NCBI RefSeq assembly: GCF_964019385.1
Contig: NC_088654.1
Span: forward strand, 18,812,169-18,876,168
From: Sycon ciliatum
Lineage: Eukaryota; Porifera; Calcarea; Leucosolenida; Sycettidae
Direction: 5' to 3'
DNA: 64,000 nt
The notes below the pieces were generated by a model. That model saw nothing but the letters and a program-made list of their open reading frames with translations. It had not been told where the DNA came from and ran no database searches. Made by a program: the position numbers and the translations under genes. Numbering within the stretch: position 1 is the stretch's first letter; the number at the start of each line of letters is the position of its first letter. Shown here in pieces: positions 32,384-46,878 of this stretch.

Positions 32384-32633
32384 TGTTCTAGCCCGTTTCT
32401 ACCCTACAGTGTGTTCTAGCCCGTTTCTACCCTACATTGTGTTCTAGCCCGTTTCTACCCTACAGTGTGTTCTAGCCCGTTTCTACCCTACAGTGTGTTC
32501 TAGCCCGTTTCTACCCTACATTGTGTTCTAGCCCGTTTCTACCCTACAGTGTGTTCTAGCCCGTTTCTACCCTACAGTGTGTTCTAGCCCGTTTCTACCC
32601 TACAGTGTGTTCTAGCCCGTTTCTACCCTACAG
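32384..32633. repeat. 26-bp tandem repeat, about nine copies
   Basis: GTGTTCTAGCCCGTTTCTAC plus CCTACA, nearly identical unit to unit, with CAGTG/CATTG variants. Confidence 0.9.
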
Positions 32634-32879
32634 CTCCGCCTTTGGGGATACTGGTAATTGTTTTCATGCTGAGTGGCTTCGCACAAATGGCTCCAGATCC
32701 AGAGCATTTTTGTTTCTAGTTTGCACTACACATACGTGTACTAAGTAACGTACATCATGATGTAGTTACTAACACATTCACATACCCCACACACACACCT
32801 CCCCCCCCCCCTTCAACAGCGCTCCTTAGTTACGTTACTCTCCACAAACACACACACACAAACACACACGCATACACAC

Positions 32880-33300
32880 ACACACACACACACACACCTT
32901 AGACCTGCCCATCGCGGAAGCGATGATAGCGAACAGCTATGTTAGACATAGCAACTTGTGCTGGAATTACACCATTCAACAGCTTGCAAGGCTGATGAAT
33001 TGACCGCCACTATTTTTAGCCTGGTATCCACCACACAGCTGATTGAAGTGACTTTTTCTGGCCAGTGAATCCCTATTTTTCCTTTTTCCTTTTTTTCTTT
33101 CTTTTTTTTCTCCTTTTTCTACACACACACCACACCACATACTCCGGCATACACTGGCCGTTGGTAACCACCCAGGAGAATGAAAGAAAAGTCAGGAAGA
33201 GTTCGAGAAAGAGAAGAAAGACGTGTGCGACCATAATCGTCGGGAATTGAACCCGCAACCTCTCGATTGGAAATCGACTGCACATACCACTGCACCATAT

Positions 33301-33305
<5 letters not shown>
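32880..33305 (-). mobile_element. SINE-1, full-length copy 2
   Basis: Same layout as 500-915: tRNA-like head at 33305 (B box GGTTCAATTCC near 33250), body, hairpin tail ATCATCGCTTCCGCGATGGG, then (TG)n. (TG)n also lies 5' of the head. It is in the A1-B1 intron. Confidence 0.8.
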
Positions 33306-33354
<49 letters not shown>

Positions 33355-33360
33355 CACGCA

Positions 33361-35855
<2,495 letters not shown>

Positions 35856-35950
<95 letters not shown>
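35856..35950. repeat. (CA)n microsatellite at the LINE 5' junction
   Basis: About 95 bp of pure CA directly at the truncated 5' end of the LINE. Confidence 0.92.
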
Positions 35951-35952
<2 letters not shown>

Positions 35953-36352
35953 CATGTATACTCCAGCGGCATGCGAGCCAATATTTTCCCCACCGTCTTC
36001 GGCTTATCACGTTGCTACTGCATCCCTCTAGCACATCTGATCCTGTTCGTCTTTAGTTTTATTGTTTTGTCCTGAGGTGGGCTCTTGCCCAAAAGTTGTA
36101 TTTCAGTACTCAGAGCGGTGTTCAGAGCAAATGCAGCTAATGGGGTCGCTTTCGGCACTTGTGCCAGTGGTTGTGAGACTTACCCACTCACCCCCACCGT
36201 TAGGCGCTGCATCTGCCGCTAGGGTTTATCGGGTGTTAGCGGCCGTCGTGAGTTCCCTTCGGGAACGGATACGATAATTTACTTTACTTTTTTTAATCTG
36301 GGCAGTATCTAACTCTGTTCGCCTGTAATTCGATTTCATCCCACCCATGCAG

Positions 36353-36506
36353 AAAATCAAAAATCGGCTGGTCACCGCCGGCAAACCTAGTGTTTGGTTT
36401 CGCAATCCCGGAAAGGAATACGCCATTCTCAATCTGGTAACAGAAAGCCGCCAGGTTATTGCGATGTCCTCCAACGAAACGACGGATGGTTTTATTTGCG
36501 TAGTGG
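36353..36506 (+). CDS. Cassette 1, exon B1 (CTLD-like domain, second half)
   Basis: 154 nt, phase 0 in and 1 out. It contains GKPSVWF (the conserved Trp) and ends DGFICVVG, matching the CTLD closing strand with its last cysteine. It is 15 nt (five residues) longer than B2-B4. The intron from A1 is over 5 kb and holds the LINE/SINE cluster. Confidence 0.8.
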
Positions 36507-36622
36507 GTAAGTTAGTTCCGAGTTCACCTTTCGTAAAGGTTGATTTTAGTCATGGTCCTTTGTTTGGCAAACAGCTTGTGGTGTTCAGTCATGCTCCCAA
36601 AGAACTACTGTACTTCTAAGTA

Positions 36623-36804
36623 CAGTGAAACCTGGGGTAAGCGACCTCTGGGTTTAGCGACCACCCGCCGCAGTCTTAACGACCGTCTTTCCATGCACCC
36701 ACAGCTCTACACAGACACCGTGGGACCTGGTTCTAAAGACCACCTGGCTTTAACGACCGTTTTGCTTGCAACGTGGGGTGGTCGCTTAAACCAGGTGTTT
36801 ACTG
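36623..36804. mobile_element. MITE, CAGTGAAACCTG family, TA flanks
   Basis: CAGTGAAACCTGGGGTAAGCG at the left and TTAAACCAGGTGTTTACTG at the right bound 182 bp with TA on both sides. It lies between exons B1 and EGF. Confidence 0.82.
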
Positions 36805-36982
36805 TATCGCGGCATACCAGAACGTGGAGCCTTTTTTTCTTCTTTGCTTTTTGCCTGAACACTACGAGACTTGAGAGTTTGAAGCGCCGCTTCCTTTCCC
36901 AGCAGCTACATGTATAGGCTATGTAGAGAATCCCGGCGCGCCGGACTTGACCGACTGCATTCACTTTGTGTGTTTTGTGCAG

Positions 36983-37066
36983 AGGTAGATGAATGCCAGG
37001 ACCTAGATATCTGCCCAGGAGGCCAGTACTGTGAGAACACGGTGGGGGGCGGCTACAGGTGCAATC
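36983..37066 (+). CDS. Cassette 1, calcium-binding-EGF-like exon
   Basis: 84 nt, phase 1 on both sides. EVDECQDLDICPGGQYCENT with YRC carries the D-x-D/E-C start and the N/T...Y-x-C pattern of a calcium-binding EGF domain, but only four cysteines. The last pair must come from the next exon or is missing. It has no counterpart in cassettes 2 and 3, so it is an insertion into cassette 1 or a loss from the others. Confidence 0.75.
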
Positions 37067-37369
37067 GTGAGTTGATAGCTTTGTTCAACTGTGACTCCCC
37101 ACCAGTAATTTATTCATTTATTTATTCAAGGATTCCCCCGCAAAGGCTGTCTGCCTGTCGAGCGGGTTTCCTGTTTTGGCTTGAGTGATGAGATACGTGG
37201 GATCAGTGGGAAAACTGGTAAGAGAGGAAGGAAGAAAAAAGAGTAAGAAAGGAAAAAACAAGAACCAAACCAAAACTAGATTGGAGTAACACTCTCCAAT
37301 GGACCCCTGGAAACGATGCCAGCCGACACACTACTCCAAGTTGTAGGCACTGGCACACATCTCCCCTGA

Positions 37370-37844
37370 TTGAAAATTGTACCTTTGCTACAACTAACCT
37401 ATCCTACATCTACATGTAATTCTGCATTCTGCTACATGTACGTATTCACTATCATACATCTTCACATCTACATCTGCACAATGCTGCATGTGCACTACTC
37501 CCCCTTCCCCTTCCCTCTCACAAACACATATCTATTACATGACTATTGTATACCCTAAATTTACACAATTCTACACCTCCACTATCATACATATTCTAAA
37601 CTATACTACATCACACTGCACTCCTACATCTACACTAGCTATCATACATGTGCCCAACTACATCTGCATTATGTTACATGCCTATACATGTGCATCAAGT
37701 TATGCTACATGTGCACTGGGCTGCATGTACACTACCCCACATCTACAAGATCCTAAATTTACACTCTTCTACACCTGCACCCTCACTATCATATACATCT
37801 CCACCATCCTACATCTCCACTATCCTACATCTCCACTATGCTAC
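37370..37844. repeat. Diverged satellite region
   Basis: Irregular CTACATCT/CACTATCATAC motifs merge into the regular 16-bp array. This looks like an older, decayed part of the same array. Confidence 0.65.
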
Positions 37845-38281
37845 CAGGCGCGTCGGAACGAGTTTGGAAGTGGGGCGGCCATGGAAGGGGGGTGCGGGGG
37901 TCCTCCCCCGGGAAAAAAATTTCAAAAATTAAAGCCAATTGCAAGCATTTCCGGGCATATGGTAACTACAATGAAAGACTTTTTGATTCTGCAAAAAACC
38001 AAGAAGATGCTACGATCGGGGACAAACATTACCCTCCCCGGGGAAAAAAATTCAAAAATTGAAGCCAATTGCAAGCATTCCCAGGCATTTGGTGCCATTT
38101 CAGTGTACATGGACTTTTGATTCTGCAACAAACCACGATTGGGGACAAGGATTTGCCCCGTTTGCGCTGAGATCATCGCGCTTTGTTGCAGTGTGCTAAA
38201 AAAAAAAAAAAAAAAAAAAAATACGGCCGAAAAAGTGGGGCGGCCATGGCCGCCCCGGCCGGTGCGGTTCCGACGCCCTTG
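37845..38281. mobile_element. TIR element inserted into the 16-bp satellite
   Basis: GCGTCGGAAC near the left end is inverted as GTTCCGACGC at the right, with GGGGCGGCCATGG sub-terminal matches. GCTAC is present on both sides and satellite units continue after it. The interior has a ~110-bp duplication (AAAAATTCAAAAATTGAAGCC) and an A homopolymer. Related ends occur at 56205 and 61757. Confidence 0.7.
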
Positions 38282-39250
38282 GCTACATCTCCACTATCCT
38301 ACATCTCCACTATGCTACATCTCCACTATCCTACATCTCCACTATCCTACATCTCCACTATCCTACATCTCCACTATCCTACATCTCCACTATCCTACAT
38401 CTCCACTATCCTACATCTCCACTATCCTACATCTCCACTATCCTACATCTCCACTATGCTACATCTCCACTATGCTACATCTCCACTATGCTACATCTCC
38501 ACTATGCTACATCTCCATTATGCTACATCTCCACTATGCTACATCTCCACTATGCTACATCTCCACTATGCTACATCTCCACTATCCTACATCTCCACTA
38601 TCCTACATCTCCACTATCCTACATCTCCACTATCCTACATCTCCACTATCCTACATCTCCACTATCCTACATCTCCACTATCCTACATCTCCACTATCCT
38701 ACATCTCCACTATGCTACATCTCCACTATCCTACATCTCCACTATCCTACATCTCCACTATGCTACATCTCCACTATCCTACATCTCCACTATCCTACAT
38801 CTCCACTATCCTACATCTCCACTATCCTACCTCTCCACTATGCTACCTCTCCACTATCCTACATCTCCATTATCCTACATCTCCACTATCCTACATCTCC
38901 ATTATCCTACATCTCCACTATCCTACATCTCCACTATCCTACATCTCCACTATCCTACATCTCCACTATCCTACATCTCCACTATCCTACATCTCCACTA
39001 TCCTACATCTCCACTATGCTACATCTCCACTATGCTACATCTCCACTATCCTACATCTCCACTATCCTACATCTCCACTATCCTACATCTCCACTATCCT
39101 ACATCTCCACTATCCTACATCTCCACTATCCTACATCTCCACTATGCTACATCTCCACTATGCTACATCTCCACTATCCTACATCTCCACTATCCTACAT
39201 CTCCACTATCCTACATCTCCACTATCCTACATCTCCACTATCCTACATCT
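38282..39250. repeat. 16-bp satellite array, about 60 units
   Basis: Unit CTACATCTCCACTATC, with a C/G variant at the last base that occurs in blocks. As 16 is not a multiple of 3 and the unit contains no stop, all three plus frames stay open. The 259-422-residue frames here are not genes. The array is in the intron before C1. Confidence 0.95.
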
Positions 39251-39403
39251 CTAAAGGTTATGCATAACGATGTCATGATCTCCAGTACCTACTTTGAGTA
39301 CAAGTTAGCGAATTTATTATGGACTTCCGTTGCCTCTGCACATCTCAATTTGATATTATATTCTGTAAACAAAAAATTCTGTTGTTTTGCTTGTACTTGT
39401 CAG

Positions 39404-39604
39404 GCGGCTCTCCCAACTTTCCAGCCGGGTACGACAGCAGCGGAGTGGTAATCAACTACTCGACAGGCTCGTTCCGCTGTGGCAAGGGATTCTACACTGC
39501 CTGCAGCAAACCGCCCTGTGCAGGCGGTGCTGCGGACACTCCCGCTAGAGCTCGCAGGGACGGCAGTACCCTCACCTGGAGCAATCTTCCCACGTGTGGC
39601 CTTT
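39404..39604 (+). CDS. Cassette 1, exon C1 (4-Cys, CCP-like)
   Basis: 201 nt, phase 1/1. NFPAGYDSSGVVINYSTGSF is followed by RCGKGFYTAC, PPCAGG and LTWSNLPTC. Cysteines are at exon residues 25, 33, 38 and 64. The 'C-x-x-G-(F/Y)' and 'W..LP-x-C' ends resemble a CCP/sushi domain. The exon follows a 16-bp satellite that fills the end of the upstream intron. Confidence 0.78.
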
Positions 39605-39639
39605 GTAAGAGCTACGGTTGTTTTCTTCTCAGTCTACCC

Positions 39640-39725
39640 GGTTCAGGGCCGTTGCACCTTGTTCAGGGCCGTAGCACCCGGTTCAGGGCAATAGCACCTG
39701 GTTCAGGGCCGTAGCACCCGGTCAG
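39640..39725. repeat. 20-bp tandem repeat
   Basis: GGTTCAGGGCCGTAGCACCC units, about four copies, right after exon C1. Confidence 0.85.
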
Positions 39726-40231
39726 GCCATGGTCGGGACCTTATTTCGAAAAACAAACTTAACCCACCCAATTCATGCAAAACTAGGTTTTCCACTTTTC
39801 GTCAATAATGTTCATTAGCAGTGCAGTACGGTCAAACCTTGCTTAACCGCACACATCCGTTTTCCACAAAAATATCCGGATAGGCGAGGGAACTGGATAA
39901 CTGAACACACATACTGTATATGCACGTGGTATATCAAAAGCAGTGACATCGTACATACATGTAGACATGTAGATTATGCAGTACAACTAGCATGCACAGT
40001 ATGTAAAACAAGCGAGAAAAATGACAAGTGCATGCAACTGAGTGCTATCCACATGCATCCAGCAGGCCAAGGCCCTCATTTTCTTGTACAACTCCCTGAT
40101 TCTAGCCTCTGCAAGCCACGTGCAACTGGATACGGTGAAGCTTTTTGTACACAGTTCAACCGGTTTGTACACATAATCATGCACCGGTGTGCGGATCGCG
40201 AGGTCCGGTTGTGTTGTATGCGTAACACATG

Positions 40232-40545
40232 CAGGGTTCTAGCCAAAGGGGGGTAGGGGGCGCAGCGCCCCCTACTCCGTTTGCGCCCCCCCTCCTGTGA
40301 AAAAGTGCCGCCCCCTACTCATTTTCCGATTTTTGTGTTTTTTCATGCCATTCAACAAAAATACAGTCGATAGTCACTACTAGAGGGTTCATAAAGGTAC
40401 ATTGCGAGGGGTGAAGTCGGGGTTCACCCTGTATGTTGCATTTTGCATGGCAAGACAATTTTGGACAGTGGAAAAAAATGGGTCATGGGGTAACTTTTTC
40501 CCATGCCCGCCGCCCCCCTACTATATTGACCCGGCTAGAACCCTG
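40232..40545. mobile_element. MITE, CAGGGTTCTAGCC TIR
   Basis: CAGGGTTCTAGCC at the left and GGCTAGAACCCTG at the right bound 314 bp, a hAT-like terminus. It is nested in a long copy of the CAGTCAGACCTCG MITE family. Confidence 0.78.
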
Positions 40546-41113
40546 GTATGCTGCACATCGGCAACCAGCGATTTTCTTCCGGATGCCGAGGGAAGCACAC
40601 CACCGTATACGCGTATCAGGGATGTGGAGCAGCAGAGCAAGATGTGTGCCGGACACTCACCATCATCCGGTCGACTTCACGGTTGTGCGACCTTACACAG
40701 CCGACACTCATTACTTGCTATTGCTTGCAGAAGGCCAGAATTTTTTTTTCTTTTCGCTCTTTCCCTTCTTCCAGGCACGGCTTCATGTTAGAGCAGTAAA
40801 TAGCAGTTAGGGACTCAGCTGAGTCAAGCTGGACTCAGCGTGTCAAGTTTGGCATAATACAATAAGCGCGCTATCCCCAAACAGTTGTGTGGTTATTGTG
40901 TGAGTGTATATGCAGGAGTCCGCGGTCACGTGAGGGGGAGTGATAACGACACTTTGCGAATAAGGACACTTTTATGATGCCCAGGCCGGCCGAGTGTCGT
41001 TATAAGCGAAGTGGACTGTAGTTGCATTTCAGCAGTGCAGTGACGGATTACACGTGGTGTTTCTCCTGCGTTGCGTATTCATTGTCTTTGCAACTGTAAC
41101 TTGTCTACTGCAG

Positions 41114-41386
41114 CTTCGATCCGATGCGGAACTTCAACGTACCCGACTGGTAGCGTTGCTTCAGCCGCCATTGCAAGGCAGAGGTGTCGTGGTGCTAATT
41201 CCACCTTGATGAGTGCACTGTATCTGCGTGCTCTGTCAGCACAAGACCGTGGCTGTGTCCTGAATCGGGCCAGTCCCGTCTGGCTGTCGGACTCGAGCGG
41301 AGTGGACAGGGTTTTCGATCCCAGTGCTAATGTGCAGGACTTCATAAGTCCCAAAGGGGGAGACCATGGCTTTGTTTGCCTGCCAA
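41114..41386 (+). CDS. Cassette 1, exon D1 (single-exon CTLD-like domain)
   Basis: 273 nt, phase 1/1, 90 residues. Cys4, Cys24, Cys47, Trp56 (SPVW) and the closing GFVCLP at 86-90. The block LMSALYLRALSAQDRGCVL is almost invariant in D1-D3. Its layout parallels A+B joined, suggesting that D is the same domain without the internal phase-0 intron. Confidence 0.82.
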
Positions 41387-41414
41387 GTAAGTAGTTCCAT
41401 CACAGGCATAGCTA

Positions 41415-41782
41415 CTACAGTTGTGGCAAGTGAAATCCGACACTTGGCATAAGGGACTGCACCATGCAGTCTGCAGCCCCCGTAGCCCTGCATACGTACA
41501 GTACATGTGTTACATACAACTTTATCTGTCTGGTGACAAAACTCGTACTCATCACAGTCAAGGTTCAAAAGGTGCTGGCAAAAATGAATGGGGATTGGAT
41601 ACCAATACTCCTTATGTGTACCATGTTTGTGAACTGTGTGTATCTACGCTGTGACCTTTCGATCTGTTCGGGATGCATACGGCTCTATAGTACAAATTAG
41701 GTGCTGTGCATTACATCATTGGTGTCCATTTGTGGCGCTGTCCCCTATGGCAAGTGTCGGATTTCACTTGCCACAACTGTAG
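41415..41782. mobile_element. MITE, CTACAGTTGTGGC TIR, TA flanks
   Basis: About 35-bp inverted termini (CTACAGTTGTGGCAAGTGAA to its complement) bound 368 bp, starting about 30 bases after the D1 donor. Confidence 0.8.
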
Positions 41783-42149
41783 TATTGTAACACTTATACA
41801 AGTGTTTCCAGGCATTGTTTCACATAGTTTATTTACGGAAAACCCCCACATCATCCTTTTGAAGAAATTAGTATAACATACTGCGATGTTGGCTGGTTTA
41901 GAGTGAGTGAAGTTTGTTTTTTTGTTTTTTTTGTATTTGTTTTAATTTTACATCGCAAGTCAAACGGGCTATCATGCCCAATGTTATGATGATGCTGGAA
42001 AGGGAGAAAAGACTTAAGAACAAGATTAGATAACCTGGATAAGCGATTCAGCAGAGAAGAGTATGGGGTACTCGTCGTGTGCACTGAGATCTGGAACACG
42101 ACGACGCCAGACATGACTGTGTGTGTGTTCATTTTTTTGTGTTGTTCAG

Positions 42150-42326
42150 CTGATTACAAACAGCTCGTGGCTACATTGGCGCCGAGTGTGTCCACGGCCG
42201 GTGCAAACCTTGCGTGCCGTGTCGGATCTGAGGTGCTAGCGTGCAATGCGTCTGTCATTGTTGGCCGGCGACAGTTTGAGCTGTGTCTGCCAAGTTGCGG
42301 CAGCCAACCGACCTACCATATTAACC
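42150..42326 (+). CDS. Cassette 1, exon E1 (4-Cys domain)
   Basis: 177 nt, phase 1/1. DYKQLVATLAPSVS, then cysteines at 22, 31, 45 and 49 in LACRVGSEVLACNASVIV and RRQFELCLPSCG. The potential N-glycosylation site NAS is kept in E1 and E2. It ends in phase 1 at AACC|GTGAGT. Confidence 0.8.
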
Positions 42327-43396
42327 GTGAGTGTTCGGTTTTTTTCTGAAGTCAAAATGATCACTTCTACGGCCAATATTCATCAGTTTGACCGGAAGGG
42401 TGCAACGGGAAAACCCCCTCAGCCAATGCCGTGTCGTGTATTGTTTAGCGTGAAGTGAATTCTGTAGAATGTCCTGAATGCAGCAGGCCCACATGCTCAG
42501 CACCCATCCTGCAACCATATGTCCCATACATACAGTCAACCTGTACACAACAACAACTATTCGGCTCATATTTATTTTCGGCTACTTTCAGCCTGGGCAT
42601 GAAGAAGAGGTTGGTGCGACTTCGGCGATACTTGGGGAATTGTGTGTTGCTCCCTACATGCTCCCTCGCGGTTTTCCTGACGACTTGAATTCTCACTTGA
42701 CTGACTCACGGCTGCCATCCAGAGCACACGAGAAGTCCATCGAACCGTCCACTCTGGGCATATTTGGCTGAAACTTAATGCGGCTGAAAATTTAATGCAG
42801 CCGAAATTTTGCTTTTGCAAGGTCCAGTGTGACTGCGTATACAGGCAGCAGCAGTACAGGCCGAAATTTAATTCGGCCGAAAGGTGTTTTAGCCCTGGAA
42901 GGCTGAAATTTGAACGGGCCGAAAATTCGTAGACTGACAGTAACGACGCAGGCTTGACACACGAAACAACAGAGACCAAAAGTTCCTTTCCGTAACTCTA
43001 AGTTTCATGTTTAGAATAATACCCATCAGACGGCCATCGGATCACACTATTTGCTTGTTATATGGAGTGATGGTCGTGCAGTGATGAAGCAGGCCCAATG
43101 TACGATTGTTGTTTGTTTTATATTTCACTTCACTAGATACACGGGCATTCTGCCTTCTCATCTAGCCATCCTACTAGACTCTCAATAAGAGATGAAGAAC
43201 TAAATATGTGTTGTGTAGCCATGGCTGCATCGATTGTACTCTTAAAATTGCTCTGATTTATATTATAAACTTGGATGGAGAGCCAAGGATAAATTTATAG
43301 CGTAACCTGTAGTTTCTAGGTCCTTTTTCTTTACTACTGTAAAAGCACTTGAAAACACCGCCATTCCGGCCACAGGCTCTCAGCTGCACCAAATAA

Positions 43397-44272
43397 TGTC
43401 ATGGCCGCGCTTGGCGGGTTTGTGACTTGGCTTAGATCAGTCTAGTGGCTACCCAGGTAGACGACCAATATAGTCGCCATCCAAGTTGCTAGCTCACATA
43501 GAACGACAGGTTTCTAATTCCACTTGAACAGTGTTTATTTGAACCATTGCAGTACTAGATCGAAAGATCAAGTGTGTAGAGTCAAAAGACCCCAAGCAGG
43601 AGAGAGTCGGAGTGACTCTCTCAGAATCGAGAGGAGTAGTGAGCTCCCCGGATCGAGGATGAATGTTAGCAAAACAGCTCCTTATATATGCTACATTATG
43701 TGATCAAAAGTATACAGCGGCAAGAATGCGTAAGGATTATTTCTATATTACAGACAGTGGTGCAATATGTGCAATCAGCCAAACTAGAATATAGTACTGA
43801 TCTCGGACCAGTTCGTCCTGCAAGGCAGGTTGCATGGTTGGGTACGCCCGTCCCACCAATTTATGCAATTCGTCACGCAAGGTGCCGAAGTCTTCATTCG
43901 CACGCCGCCTGCGGGTGCGAAATTGTGCTTTGTACTGGCGTGCTGCGCCCGCCGGAGCAAAACGGTCCGTGAGGTCCGCCACCAGGTCGGCCCAAACGGC
44001 TCTCCTTGCAGCTGGGACAGAGCCCAGAAACTTTTGCGCCCCGTCACGAAGACGGACTGCCAAGAATTGTGCGCACTGCGCATCATTCCATTGATTGACC
44101 GCGGCGCAAAGGTTGAAATACTCAAGGTACTCCAACCAATCACCGTGGCCGGTATAAGCTTCCGGCATAATGAAAGGCCGTGCATTTGCAGCATTTGCTG
44201 CTCCTCCAGCAGCATTAGCTGCAGCAGCGACATTGGCACCAGCCGCAGGCCGGTTTTAAGCCATGATAATTG
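43397..44272 (-). mobile_element. Ty3/gypsy-type retroelement remnant (LTR-like end plus Gag)
   Basis: The minus-strand Gag-like frame from 44272 has an early stop (ATGGCTTAA), then MPEAYTGHGDWLEYLEYFNL, VRLRDGAQKFLGSVPA, LVADLTDRFAPAG and LRDELHKLVGRAYP, which fits Ty3/gypsy Gag. LTR-like sequence starting TGTCATGGCC is at 43397. It is broken and incomplete (no Pol seen). Confidence 0.65.
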
Positions 44273-44921
44273 CAAAGGATTGCAAGTTACAAATGCTAAT
44301 AAGCACGAGAGACAAGCAAGGCTTGAAGGAGAGGCTGTGAAGCTTCTTAGTGCAGACCCGAAGGTGGAATGATTTCTAACCCCACATCGGTCTCTTTTTA
44401 TCCCTGGGCTGCTGACGTGTCAGCGCCAGTTCGCATTCGGCGCCGTGACGCGGCCTGCGCAGCGCCTGCGCACACAATCTAAATGTGGACTGTCGCCAGT
44501 CACTGTGTCAGCAGTACACTGTGCAATGTTGTGAACCCAAGTGACCGTAGAGGGTCTACTGGTCCTCGAGTACCGCTCAGGTGTGACGAGTCACACCTCA
44601 TTTACTTCCCGTAGGAGTTTTTCTGAACCGACGTTCCTGGCCTGCTGACCCCATCTGGCCAGGCTACGCTGGTTTTAGTCAGACTATGAGTACAACTTAC
44701 TTCTAGTCTGATTTCTCCCATTCTGGACTCAAGAGCCCAGAGGTGTGGAGCTACGCAACATGCTGGGGTGCGTCTGGTTAGACTAACTAACTTGTACATG
44801 CAGTCCTTGGAACTAGTTTATACCACTAGTCCAATATCAACCCTCATGCTTTGACACACAAAACACAAGTTTGTTCCAGTTCGCCTCAAGGGCCATCTTC
44901 AAGTAACTAATATTTAGTTAG

Positions 44922-45660
44922 TTATGACAATATCTCGGCTTCGGCCGAGGCCAAGCTGGCGGCGTCGGCGGCGGCCGCGTCGGTCGTTGCCGTCAGGCGT
45001 TCACGTTCAGCCTTTGCGGCGTCTCGAGCTGCAGTGACGGCGTCGTCACGAACACGATTCCGAGGCGTTGCCGCCGTTGCGAATCTTGGTCGTTTCGGGG
45101 GAGGGCCCTCTTCAATTGCGGCCGAGAATTTCTTCAGGGCCATTAATAGGGACGTCAGTCCGCCGGCGATAGCCCGGAGCTTCAGAGCATGCGAGTGCTG
45201 GCGCAGGGCCTCCAGTGCCGAGGCACCTGCCTGCAATGCCACGATCAATTCCTGTTGGTGCGCGGCATGTCGCGGAAGTCGCGCCTCGGGTGCGCCACGC
45301 TGTTGCTGTCCGTCAGCCATTCTCAACACTGTTCAAGAAGGAGACACACATAACAGTGTTATAGCATTATCGCTTGATCCTGGTCACAGCACCAAATGTC
45401 ATGGCCGGTGATCCATCTAGTGGCACCAGGTCGTCAACCAATATAGTTGACTCAAGCAGATAAGTAGCTCACCTGTTTTCCGGCTCACACAAGGTAGTCA
45501 GAGGTTGAAGGGAAGCGATCAGAAGATACTTTTATTCGTTGGAAGAAGGCGGCTTTTATGTGATTTTGGTTATAGTATAATTGTGATATAATAATTAGTA
45601 GGAAATATTAGTATAGCTTCGGGGAGCTCGCTCACCCACATTACATGATAGTGTTACAAA
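44922..45660 (-). mobile_element. LTR-retroelement 5' end (LTR, primer site, Gag-like start)
   Basis: On the minus strand an LTR-like end GGCCATGACA (45397) is followed by TTTGGTGCTGTGACCAGGAT, a primer-binding-like region. After a ~70-bp leader comes a 131-residue frame starting MADGQQQRGAPEARLPRH, rich in Ala/Arg/Lys and coiled-coil-like at the end. No Pol follows. The frame has no named family that I recognise. Confidence 0.5.
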
Positions 45661-46350
45661 TATGAGTGATCTCCGAGGTTATTCGTACGTCGATCGTGCG
45701 ACGGAGCCTGGAGTACGCTGTCGGATGTTGCTGCAGCTAGAGCGTGCCGCCTTCGTACGGTGTCTTGATTGGGTCACCCTTCATCTTCTGCCCCGTAGGC
45801 TCTTCCCTCTCATTACCCCGTAGGGCGCTTCACGGTCAAGCCGCGACCTCTCCCAAAAAGGGATAACGGAGTCCGCAGTGCGCGAAGCACTTGCAGGAGG
45901 ACCCTTTACGTCGTATGACGCGAGAAGAGGGGCCTTGCTTGCTCGACTAACAAAGGTATCAGCTGTGCACACGTCAGGCAGTTTCTTGGGATCGGGAGAG
46001 CTTGATTTGACTGAATTTGACTGACACTGCACAAGAGGTAAATAATTCTTGTTCTTGCTGTGAACTGAAAGAAGACGACGACTAAAGCGCAAGGCGCTTG
46101 CGCAGAGAAAAAAAGGAGGAAAAAACATGGAGGAAGTCGCCAAGAGGTGAGTGAGTCAGTAGAAATAATAAACACGCGGCCCAGCTTCGGTGTGGGAACG
46201 CGGAAACAAAACCGGGGTAGAGAACACAAACTATGACGTGTACTGCAAATAATCTCATGACGTTGAACATCATGTCAACGTCGTGACATCAGCTCCCTTG
46301 CAGGACTAAGCAGGGTCCCCTCAAGCTCAACAGTGTAGTGAGTACAATGC
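45661..46350. other. No gene recognised
   Basis: Short minus-strand frames (45781-46143) with no recognisable motif. The rest of the intron from E1 to A2 shows mainly repeat fragments. Confidence 0.4.
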
Positions 46351-46354
46351 TGAC

Positions 46355-46565
46355 GACTTGTACTGAAGGTGTAGCCGCCGTACGACAACACTTGTGACTC
46401 GAGGCCACGAGTTGTAAGCCATGATTGCTCAACTAATGAAAGTGCCAAATCCTTCGCAGGACTACTCATGGTTCTTACAGAACTCTAGAATATTTCGGAG
46501 CCCAGCTTTTGGCTGCTTAATCTCATTGCGTGGTCGCTTTCACGACGAGTTGAGTCCGGGTCATG
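46355..46565. mobile_element. Dispersed repeat, uninterrupted copy
   Basis: GAGTTGTAAGCCATGATTGC through AGAACTCTAGAATATTTCGG to GGTCGCTTTCACGACGAG. The same sequence is found interrupted at 61357-61486 plus 62475-62570. Confidence 0.65.
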
Positions 46566-46878
46566 ACATAAATAACTTGGCCAATATTTTGCCCCATGGG
46601 CATCACTGTAAAAGCCATAATATAACGAAGTGCTAACTCTGACGAGTTAGCGAGGAGAGATCTGTCGTTAAAATAGAAATCGTTACACGGAAATCGATAC
46701 AATACTGTTGCTATTGAGCGTTGAGAATGAGTCCGAATCGTTACCTTTTGTTCACGTAAACCAGTCAATTTTAGGAAATCGTTATAATATGCGCCTCGTT
46801 AGAATAATGGCTTTTACAGTATAACACCATAAGATTATATTATATATATTTTTTCCTTTTTTGGTTTCTTCTCGTCAG

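Noticed and set aside
38139..39451. Frames of 259-422 residues (LHLHYPTSP repeats)
   Set aside because: 16-bp satellite read in three frames. It lies in an intron, and its unit simply lacks stops.
43830..44372. 180-residue plus-strand frame
   Set aside because: Antisense shadow of the Gag-like frame.
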